Positions 8,274 to 16,700 of a stretch of DNA of 64,000 nt are shown here, one piece after another; positions within the stretch are counted from its first letter, which is position 1, and each line of letters begins with the position of its first letter. The stretch spans positions 121,272 through 185,271 of the forward strand of contig JAHDID010000007.1 in assembly GCA_020630975.1 (NCBI GenBank), written 5' to 3'. The position numbers were made by a program, and so were the translations under genes. This DNA comes from Verrucomicrobiota bacterium. Its GTDB lineage: Bacteria > Verrucomicrobiota > Verrucomicrobiia > Verrucomicrobiales > DEV007. The notes beneath the pieces are model-generated. The model was not told the origin of the DNA and searched no databases. It was given only the letters and a program-made list of their open reading frames with translations.

Positions 8274-9758
8274 ATGCGATTGTTTCTCTTTCTCGCCTGT
8301 CTAGTAGCCAGCTGTAGCCTGTCTCAAGCAGCTCCAGACCAGCGGCCGAATATCTTGTTTCTGTTCACCGACGACCACGCGACGCAGGCGATCAGTGCTT
8401 ATGGGATAAATCATCTCACCGAGCTGGCTCCGACTCCGCAGATCGATCGGATCGCCGAGGAGGGGATGTTGTTTCGCAAGTGCTACGTGACCAACTCGAT
8501 CTGCGGCCCGTCTCGTGCCGTGATCCTGACTGGCAAATACTCCCACCTGAATGGCTTTCGGAAAAATCAGGACAGCTTCGATGGCTCTCAGCAGACGGTG
8601 CCAAAGCTGCTGCGAAATGGCGGCTACCAGACGGCTATCGTCGGTAAGTGGCATCTCAAATCGGAGCCGACGGGATTTGATCACTACGAGGTGCTAAAAG
8701 GTCAGGGTCAGTACTACAATCCCGGGCTGTTCACCAACGGCGAGATGGTCAAGCACGAGGGCTACACCACCGATATCATCGTCGATCGGACGATCGAGTG
8801 GCTGGAGTCGCGCGATCCGGACAAACCCTTCTTTCTGATGAGCCAGCAAAAGGCACCGCACGGTCGCTGGGAGCCGGCGCTACGTCACCTGGAGTGGCTC
8901 GACGATGTGGAGGTGCCCGAGCCGGCGACACTTTTCGATGACTACTCCGGCCGCATCGCCGCAGCCGATCACAAGATGGGGCTGGCCGAGCACATGGGGG
9001 ATAAGCGTCTGATGCTGGAGTACTCGAGCCAACACACGCCAGAGCAGCTATCGGTGTTCGATGCCTACTTTCGCCCGCGCAACGAGGCTTTTCTGAAGGC
9101 GAATCTCGAAGGCCGCGACTGCACTCGCTGGCACTACCAGCGCTACATCAAAAACTACCTACGCTGCGTGCGTGGCGTCGATGAAAATGTCGGTCGCCTA
9201 CTCGATTACCTCGACGAAAAGGGGCTAGCTGAGAATACTGTGGTGTTTTACAGCTCGGATCAGGGTTTTTACCTAGGCGAGCATGGCTGGTTCGACAAAC
9301 GCTGGATGTACGAGGAGAGCTATCGCACGCCTCTAGTCGTGCGCTGGCCGGGGCAGATCGAGGCGGGGAGTGTGGATGAGAGTCATCTCGTGTCGAATAT
9401 CGACTTCACCGAGACCTTTCTAGACATCGCTGGCGAGCCTGTCCCTGAGGATATGCAGGGGCGATCGCTGGTGCCGATTTTCAAAGGCGAGTCGCCGCAA
9501 GATTGGCGCAAGTATCACTACTACCAGTATTACGAGAGTGGTGGCCATGGTGTGCCGCTGCATCACGGTGTGTCCGATGGTCGCTACAAGCTGATCCGCT
9601 TTACCGAGCCACAGCATGATGGCTGGGAGATGTATGATCTGGTCGAGGATCCCAGCGAAATGGAGAGCCGCTATGGCGATCCGGCGATGGCGGAGCATCA
9701 GGTGCGGTTGGAGAAAGAACTGGTTCGGCTGAGGCGAGAGTTGAAAGTCGAGGAGTAG
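8274..9758 (+). CDS. secreted sulfatase (formylglycine-dependent, DUF4976 C-terminus)
   Basis: Hydrolyses sulfate esters, probably on a sulfated polysaccharide. I chose the ATG at 8274, which starts a signal peptide (MRLFLFLACLVASCSLSQA); the reading from 8229 adds 15 residues before it. Metal-binding DD lies in ILFLFTDDHA. The cysteine converted to formylglycine is in CGPSRAVILTGKYSH. Also present are GKWHLK, QKAPHGRW and SSDQGFYLGEHGWFDKRWM, and a C-terminal DUF4976-like domain ending in GRYKLIRF and WEMYDLVEDPSE. The length of 494 residues is normal. No maturase is in view. A secreted glycoside hydrolase follows on the same strand. Confidence 0.93.
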   Translation: MRLFLFLACLVASCSLSQAAPDQRPNILFLFTDDHATQAISAYGINHLTELAPTPQIDRIAEEGMLFRKCYVTNSICGPSRAVILTGKYSHLNGFRKNQDSFDGSQQTVPKLLRNGGYQTAIVGKWHLKSEPTGFDHYEVLKGQGQYYNPGLFTNGEMVKHEGYTTDIIVDRTIEWLESRDPDKPFFLMSQQKAPHGRWEPALRHLEWLDDVEVPEPATLFDDYSGRIAAADHKMGLAEHMGDKRLMLEYSSQHTPEQLSVFDAYFRPRNEAFLKANLEGRDCTRWHYQRYIKNYLRCVRGVDENVGRLLDYLDEKGLAENTVVFYSSDQGFYLGEHGWFDKRWMYEESYRTPLVVRWPGQIEAGSVDESHLVSNIDFTETFLDIAGEPVPEDMQGRSLVPIFKGESPQDWRKYHYYQYYESGGHGVPLHHGVSDGRYKLIRFTEPQHDGWEMYDLVEDPSEMESRYGDPAMAEHQVRLEKELVRLRRELKVEE

Positions 9759-9860
9759 GGGGTATCTGGTAGCCACCTGATGGGAAGACTGTGAATGCTG
9801 GGAAGAATGAAATTTCCCTGCATAGGCATAATTCCCATTCTTCTCATCCGTCCCATTGCT

Positions 9861-11609
9861 ATGAAGTCTCTAATCCACTCTTTCCTCTTTCTGCTATTCG
9901 CTGCTGTTAGCTCCGCGGAAGAGGACCGCTACCTGAATCTGCTCGATGCGCCTCGCGAGGCGGCTAGCTACAACTGGACGCCCGATCACATGCATGTCGG
10001 TGTGCGCTGGCAGCCGAGCGGTCGCCCGCAGCACACGGCCTACGATGCCACTCGCCCAGTCATAGCTACGGACAGTAGCTACGCACAGATCTGGGTGAGC
10101 TGGTCTGCGATGGAGCCTCTGGAGAAAAATTGTGATTACGAGAAGCATCCGTCAGGCCAGCTAAAGGCGATCGAGCAGGCGGTCGATCTCTGCAACGAGC
10201 GCGGTATGAAGGTCGAGTTCGTCTTTTTCCATGCACCGGGCTGGGCCACGGTAAATGGGGAAAAGGGTGGGCATAAGCCAAAGGATGGTTTGTATCCCCA
10301 GTTCATCGAGCGCATCGCGCGCTACTTCAAAGGGCGAGTGCACGCCTATCAGCTCTCTCATGAGGCCAATCTCCAAGGGCTGATGCAGGATGCGGATATG
10401 GATTTCATGATCAATGAGATCCTATTGGGCGGTGCTCTGGCGGTGCAAAAAGTCTACCAGGAAGAGCCTGCGACTCCAGTGATCATATCGACCACTGGCT
10501 GCTCACCATGCGAGACCTGTCAGACGCGCGAGGGTTTGGATGGTCTGGGTGCCTATGCCGTCGATCAGTTTTACGATCAGCTCATCGCCAAAAAGGAACT
10601 CATGCAGGTAGTCGATGCGCTGAATATGAATGTCTCCGATTTCGGTAATGGCTTCGGTAATATGGATGGCAGCTATATACCTAATGTCTGGTCGAACTAC
10701 GATATGGCTCGTCGCAAGCTCGATGCGGCTGGCTATATCGGCAAAAAGATCCTGTCAGCCGAGTCGTGGATCACTTGGGATGATGGAGCACCTGCTCAGG
10801 ATGTGACTGGCGATGGTAATAAGACTGAGCAAGACGCCTATGTGAAAGCTGTCACCATCATGGGGCAATGTATAGGTCGCGGTCTCAATACTGCCAATCT
10901 CCCGTGGAGCGATAATTCTAGCTCTTGGGCGATGGGATTGACCAAAGTCCGCGACTACAATGGCAGAGTAAAAGAGCTCCACCCAGACTACGTGACACCC
11001 GCCAATGATGGCGGTGCCGATATCGTCACCCGCAAGCTCAAGATCATGGGTGGTGATAGCAATTTCAAAATCGAAGATGGCTCGGGCGATGTCTTCACTA
11101 TTGAGGACTATGTGAACCCTGGTGACCCTAATCACCTGCACTACTACATCTGGCGCTGGTATGCGCAGATCGCAGGTGGTAGCGACGAAGTGATCCGCCA
11201 CGCACTGGCAGGTGAGATCGGCAATGACATCAAAGTAACCGGCATCGGCTACACGGGAGCCGAGCAGTATCGACTCTCCTCCTACAATCGTACCAAAAAG
11301 CGTTTCACCGTGCTGATCTATAGCAATGGGGCCAACCGAAAGTGGGCCAAGCTAGTCATACCAGCTACGATACAGACGGGTAAGTATTACAACAATGATC
11401 ACTCGCGCACCGACTTCCGTGGCGAGGGCTTTGCTGATGGTGATACCTACTATGCTCGCATCGTGACACACGGTATTAGCATGGATGATGGCTCCGCCGT
11501 GAAACCCGCCATCATGACGACACCTGATGCGGTGGTGGAAAATGGCGAACTCAAGATCACTATCCCGCAGCTGGATCGCTTCACTATGGTGGAATTCATC
11601 AAACGGTGA
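9861..11609 (+). CDS. secreted TIM-barrel glycoside hydrolase-like protein
   Basis: Probable polysaccharide-degrading enzyme. From the ATG at 9861 the protein has a signal peptide (MKSLIHSFLFLLFAAVSSA). The next 350 residues look like a clan GH-A barrel: VKFVFF-type strands, QLSHEANLQGL with a candidate acid/base glutamate, and KKILSAESWITWDDG with a candidate nucleophile glutamate. The C-terminal 130 residues read as a beta-sandwich. I cannot assign a GH family by eye. It lies just downstream of the sulfatase and may share its regulation; together they suggest use of sulfated glycans. A 21-bp-spaced repeat pair begins at its stop codon. Confidence 0.7.
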   Translation: MKSLIHSFLFLLFAAVSSAEEDRYLNLLDAPREAASYNWTPDHMHVGVRWQPSGRPQHTAYDATRPVIATDSSYAQIWVSWSAMEPLEKNCDYEKHPSGQLKAIEQAVDLCNERGMKVEFVFFHAPGWATVNGEKGGHKPKDGLYPQFIERIARYFKGRVHAYQLSHEANLQGLMQDADMDFMINEILLGGALAVQKVYQEEPATPVIISTTGCSPCETCQTREGLDGLGAYAVDQFYDQLIAKKELMQVVDALNMNVSDFGNGFGNMDGSYIPNVWSNYDMARRKLDAAGYIGKKILSAESWITWDDGAPAQDVTGDGNKTEQDAYVKAVTIMGQCIGRGLNTANLPWSDNSSSWAMGLTKVRDYNGRVKELHPDYVTPANDGGADIVTRKLKIMGGDSNFKIEDGSGDVFTIEDYVNPGDPNHLHYYIWRWYAQIAGGSDEVIRHALAGEIGNDIKVTGIGYTGAEQYRLSSYNRTKKRFTVLIYSNGANRKWAKLVIPATIQTGKYYNNDHSRTDFRGEGFADGDTYYARIVTHGISMDDGSAVKPAIMTTPDAVVENGELKITIPQLDRFTMVEFIKR

Positions 11610-11645
11610 ATTGTACCCTATTGAGTGAAAATTGTACCCTATTGA
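11610..11645 (+). repeat. paired 15-bp repeat, copy 1 (21-bp period)
   Basis: ATTGTACCCTATTGA occurs at 11610-11624 and again at 11631-11645, exactly 21 bp apart. The same paired arrangement with the same period occurs at 36936-36971 and, inverted, at 55447-55482. This copy fills the gap between the glycoside hydrolase stop and the recQ start and overlaps the apparent TTG start of recQ. Confidence 0.8.
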
Positions 11646-13572
11646 ATTTGCTGTCTTGGACCCAGCCGCACTATTAAAAAAGCACTTCGGGCATGATCAA
11701 TTCCGCCCGGGGCAGCAGCAGGTCATCGAGACGCTGCTGGAGGGGAGATCGGCGCTGGCGATATTCCCTACCGGTGGGGGAAAGAGCCTCTGTTATCAGT
11801 TGCCTGCTTTGGCGCTCGATGGCATCACGCTAGTGGTCTCGCCGCTGATCGCGCTGATGAAAGATCAGGTCGAGACGCTGCAGTCGCTGGATATCGCTGC
11901 GGTGCGGCTAGACTCCACCCTCGAGTACTCTGAGGTGAAAGAGATCTACTCTCAGATGGAGCAGGGCACGCTAAAGCTCGTGTATGTGGCTCCAGAACGC
12001 TTGGGTAATGAGGGCTTTCTGCGTAGGCTGCGCCGCTGCCGTATCTCGATGCTAGCGGTCGACGAGGCGCACTGTATATCAGAGTGGGGGCACAACTTTC
12101 GCCCCGACTACCTCAAGCTAGCAGAGCTGGCCGAGGAGCTGCAGGTGGAGCGGGTGCTGGCGCTCACGGCTACGGCCACGCCAGCAGTCGCGGAGAATAT
12201 TCGCGATCGTTTTCAGATCGATCCGAGTGATCATGTGCAGACGCCCTTTCACCGGTCGAATCTGACTTTTTCTGTGGTGCCATGCGAGGCCGAGGTGAAG
12301 AAAGATAAACTCGCCGAGCAGATCCAGAATCTCCCGCCGGGGGCCACTGTCGTCTATGTGACGCTGCAGCGGACGGCTGAGGAGGTGGCGGGTCACCTGA
12401 AGCGCTGTGGTCTCGATGCGCGGGCTTACCATGCTGGGATGCGCGATGATCATCGCTCTGAGCTGCAGGATGAGTTCATGGCAGGGCAGGTGCAGATCGT
12501 GGTGGCTACGATTGCCTTCGGCATGGGCATAGACAAATCCGATATCCGCTACGTCTACCACTACAATCTGCCGAAATCGCTGGAGAACTATGTGCAGGAG
12601 TCGGGCCGTGCCGGGCGCGATGGCGAGCCTGCGGCTTGTCAGATATTAGCATCGCGCAGCGATCTGGTGGTGTTGGAGAATTTCGTCTATGGCGATACGC
12701 CCTCGCGCTCGGCGATTAAGTCGCTGGTCGAGCACCTGGTCATGCAGGGCGAGCATTTTTCCATCTCGAAATATGACCTGTCCTACAGCAAGGATATCCG
12801 CCCTCTGGTGGTGTCGACTGCTCTGACCTATCTGGAGATCGATGGCGTCATCATCCCAGAGGGGCCTTTTTATGCTGGGTACAAATACCAGTTCATCGAG
12901 CCGATGGATCGGGTGCTGGCTGGGCACACGCCAGAGCGACAGGAGTTTCTCAAAAGGATCTTTGCGGCCTCAAAGAAAGCTAGAGTCTGGTACACGGCCG
13001 ATATCGGCGAGGTGGCAGCTCAGATAGGCGAGCCGGAGGATCGGGTGCGCAAGGCGCTCGATTACCTCAGCGAGATGGGCGATATCAAGACTCAGCCCAG
13101 TGGCCTGCGGCATCGCTACCGGCTGGACCCCGATGCCGATACCCGTGTCAGCTTTCTCACCGATGGACTGATGCAGCGCTTTGAGACTCGAGAGCAGGGT
13201 GAGATCGAGCGCATACGCACCGTCGTCGAGCACTGCGAGTCGAGTGAATGTCTGGCCAGTCGTATTCTGCAGTATTTCGGCGATGCCGCGATCGAGTGTG
13301 GTGAGTGCAGTGTCTGTACTGGTGCCAATGTCGGAGGGGCGCTGCCCTCGGTGCCGCCTAGCGATATCTCGCAGGAGGACGCCGATGTCGTCAGGGCTTT
13401 GCGGGCTGAGGATCACCAGGCTTTGCGCCAGCCTCGGCAGTTGGCTCGGTACCTGTGTGGCATCTCGAGCCCTGCCACGACACGAGCGAGATTGCACAGA
13501 AAAGACCACTTTGGATTGCTCGAGGAAGTGCCATTTCGCGAGGTTTTGAGTTATGTGGAGAGTTTGATTTAG
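11632..13572 (+). CDS. recQ: ATP-dependent DNA helicase RecQ
   Basis: 3'-5' superfamily 2 DNA helicase for recombination and fork repair. Motifs are complete: Walker A FPTGGGKSLCYQLPAL, VDEAHCISEWGHNFRPDY, ALTATATPAV, and the motif V/VI block GMGIDKSDIRYVYHYNLPKSLE with QESGRAGRDG. A RecQ zinc-binding subdomain follows, with cysteines in HCESSECLASRILQYFG and ECGECSVCTG. After it comes a short winged-helix-like tail; no convincing HRDC domain is visible. The start is uncertain: TTG at 11632 lies inside a repeat, and a TTG at 11656 (LDPAALLKKHFGHDQFRPGQ) would keep the whole helicase and avoid the repeat. Confidence 0.94.
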   Translation: MYPIEFAVLDPAALLKKHFGHDQFRPGQQQVIETLLEGRSALAIFPTGGGKSLCYQLPALALDGITLVVSPLIALMKDQVETLQSLDIAAVRLDSTLEYSEVKEIYSQMEQGTLKLVYVAPERLGNEGFLRRLRRCRISMLAVDEAHCISEWGHNFRPDYLKLAELAEELQVERVLALTATATPAVAENIRDRFQIDPSDHVQTPFHRSNLTFSVVPCEAEVKKDKLAEQIQNLPPGATVVYVTLQRTAEEVAGHLKRCGLDARAYHAGMRDDHRSELQDEFMAGQVQIVVATIAFGMGIDKSDIRYVYHYNLPKSLENYVQESGRAGRDGEPAACQILASRSDLVVLENFVYGDTPSRSAIKSLVEHLVMQGEHFSISKYDLSYSKDIRPLVVSTALTYLEIDGVIIPEGPFYAGYKYQFIEPMDRVLAGHTPERQEFLKRIFAASKKARVWYTADIGEVAAQIGEPEDRVRKALDYLSEMGDIKTQPSGLRHRYRLDPDADTRVSFLTDGLMQRFETREQGEIERIRTVVEHCESSECLASRILQYFGDAAIECGECSVCTGANVGGALPSVPPSDISQEDADVVRALRAEDHQALRQPRQLARYLCGISSPATTRARLHRKDHFGLLEEVPFREVLSYVESLI

Positions 13573-13784
13573 AGAAAAAATAGCAATTAGAAGGTTAACC
13601 TTTCTTAACTTCCTAGAAAATATTTCTCATTATAATAAATCAGTTTTGACACTTTCTTACAGATTGACCAAGGCCAGATAACCGTCTAGGGTCCGTGCCC
13701 GTGCGATATGGGCACCTGTGTTCATTTGGTGCGGGAATCTTGGTTCACTCTTTGAGCGTAATCATCGAGTGAGTAGAAACTCTA
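13573..13784 (+). promoter_or_regulatory. upstream region of the glutamate synthase operon
   Basis: This 212-bp gap before the glutamate synthase gene is AT-rich in its first 100 bp, with a palindrome AAGGTTAACCTT at 13591-13602 and a TTGACA hexamer near 13648. It then carries a hairpin in which GTGCCC (13695-13700) pairs with GGGCAC (13710-13715). I see no match to a glutamine or other known riboswitch core. The promoter of the operon must lie here, but no good -10 box is at the right distance. Confidence 0.3.
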
Positions 13785-16700
13785 ATGGCAGACCTCGGAG
13801 GTCGCCACTATCGCACTATGACTAAGAATCTAACTGGCCTATACAATCACGAAGACGAGCGTAGCTCTTGTGGAGTCGGATTTCTTACACGGAAGGACAG
13901 CAAACAAACTCACGATTTGTTGGTAAAGGGGCATCAGGCCCTTTGCGCTGTGCCGCACCGTGGTGGTATGTCCTCAGAGGGAATCGGCGATGGCGCAGGC
14001 ATCTCAGTAGATCTGTCAGTTAAGTTTTTCCGCAAGGTATCAGGCGTAGAGCTAGAGGCTGGTGCCTTTGGTGTGGGTAATTTCTTTCTACCAGCCGATG
14101 AGGCGCATCGCGATCGTGCTCAGCAGATCGTCGAGGAAAAAATCGAGGCAGGTGGCTTCACCATCGTCAAAAAGCGCAAGGTGGAGGTGAACAATTCTGC
14201 CATCGGCGAGCGCTCGGTGAAGGGCCAGTTGCCGATTATTCAGTGGATTTTCACCGCTCCAGATGGGCTGCGTGGAGCTGAGCTAGACTCAAAGACGCAC
14301 GAGGTGCTGCTCGATATCGAGTCCGTAGCCTACACCGACGAGGATCTAGCCGGTCTGTATCCACTGTCACTCTCAGCACGCCTGCAAGTGCTGAAGGGCC
14401 GTCTCAACTCCTGGGAGATCATCCCATACTACCAGGATCTGAGCGATGAGGACCACGAGGTACACACCATGTACTTCCACACCCGCTTTTCGACCAATAC
14501 GGATCCGCATCCGTCGATGGCCCAGCCATTCCGTCTGATGGCTCACAATGGTGAGCTGAATACTGACAAGAAGAACAGGCTCAGTGAGGCAGCAGTGGCT
14601 CTAGCGCGGAATAAAAATATCATCCGCCCGAAAGGCCAGTCCGATAGCTGTCGCCTGGACCAGACGCTGAATTCACGCGTCTTCGAGGACTCTGTCGATC
14701 TGGTCACCGCTGTGGTGGCGATGATGCCGCCAGCTTGGGAAAATGACCCTCGCGTCACTCCCGAGGTGCGCGCTATGCTGGAGTATTTCTCCCTGTTTGA
14801 GGAGAAAAACGACGGTCCTGCGGCATTGATTTTCGGTAATGGCACCGTGGTCGGGGCTCGTCTCGATCGCCTCGGTCTGCGTCCACTCCGCTCGGTAGAG
14901 ACCGAGGAGTATGTGGCTGTCATGTCCGAGCAGGGGCAGATCAGCTTTCCGCCCGAGACGGTGATCCGCCGGGGTCGTGTCGAGGCCGGTGGTATGATCT
15001 ACTACGATCACGCTGAGCAAAAGCTGTACGATACCGATGAGGCGCTCACCAAGCTAGCTGGCGAGGACGACTACGCAGCATTGGTAGCGGCCAATCAGGT
15101 GGTCATCGACGATCTGCCAGAGCCAGAGGAGTCTCCAAAAGACTTTGGCGGGCGTTATAAGGGTGATCTGGGCACTTCTGCTCGCTACGTGGCCTACACT
15201 CACAACCAAGAGAGCTTCAAGTTCCTCATGGATCCGATGCTGCAGAATGGCATCGAGAAGGTCTCGGCTATGGGCTATGGCAATGCCATCAACTCGCTGT
15301 CCGACCACGAGGGTGGGGTAGCCAAATACTTTAGCCAGCGTTTCGCACAGGTGACCAATCCGCCTCTAGATTCTATACGAGAGGCCGATGGCATGACCCT
15401 GCGCGTCGCACTGGGAGAGAAGCCGCATTTCGGCAAATCCCGCGCCAAGCAGATCATCGTGCACTCGCCGATCCTACGCATGGCTGACATGCTCAAGATC
15501 CGCGCCCAGGAGGAGACTCCGTGGCAGAGCTTTCCACTATTCTACAAGCCTGAGTTTGGCGACAAAGGTGCCGAAGCTAATGAAAAGGCTATAGTCGAGG
15601 CCATCGACAAGGTCGCAAATGAGGTGGTCGATTTCGCCCGAGATCGCGGTGGCATCGCCATCCTGTCCGATCGCCATGTGAGCACAGAAGACGCCGCGCT
15701 GCCGGCGACGATCGCTGTGTCGGCGATCAATCAGCGTCTGATCGAGGAAGGGCTGCGCTTCAAGGTGTCGCTAGTGCTCGAGAGCGGTCAGATCGCCTCC
15801 TCTCACCACATCGCATGTGCCCTCGGTTTCGGTGCTGCGGCTGTCTACCCGCTAGCGGTGCGCCTGCGTGCCGAGGAGCTGTTTGGCGACGATGCCTACG
15901 CCGCCTTTGGCAAGTTTAAGAAAGCGGCCGAAAAAGCCATCATGAAGACCATGGGTAAAGTCGGTCTTTGTACGGTGGAAAGTTACAGTGGCGGCGAGTT
16001 TTTCGAGCCGAATTTCCTCGATACCAACGATCCTGTCATCGCCCGCTATCTGCCCAATATGAAGTGCCCTGTGGGTGGTGTGCAGTTCGACTCGATCGCT
16101 CGCTCAGTAGCCGATTGGCATGAGCGTGCACTCACTGTCAAGGGGGATAAAGATGTGCCGATCCTAGGTCTCTTCAAAGAGCGCTCCGAGGGGGCAGGTC
16201 ACTCCTACGGCACCACTGCTGTGCGTGGCTTCGTCGATATGACCGAGGAGGAGATTGCCTTCGAGGGTGCTGACCGGGACGACCCCGCTCTCGGCGATCT
16301 GACTCTCCGTCAGTTGAATGATGCTTTTGGCCTGAATGAAGACGGCTACGTGAATACTAGCTACGATATGATCAGCCCTGATCGCATCGATAGCTTTAGT
16401 ATCACCAAAGGCTACCGCGCCTTCATCAAGATGATGAGCGCTGAGCGCGATCAGCGTCCTGCAGCCCTGCGTGATGTGCTCGGCTTCCCGGCTGATGTGG
16501 CCGATGCCAAAAAGTCTGAGGACTTCGACGCGGTGATTTCGCGATTCGATAAGTTTGGTAACAACAATTTCCTCATCCGTGGTCTCGAGTGCGAGAGCAA
16601 GGGGGATGGCCAGTATGAGCTAAAGCTCGTCGGCTCCAAAGATGCGGCTCGCCTCAAGGCGCTCGGTCAGTCTCTGGAGAGTGCCTTTGGCAAAGATCTA

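Noticed and set aside
13680-13784. Glutamine riboswitch in the glutamate synthase leader
   Set aside because: A hairpin is present but I could not find the conserved core of known glutamine-responsive RNAs.
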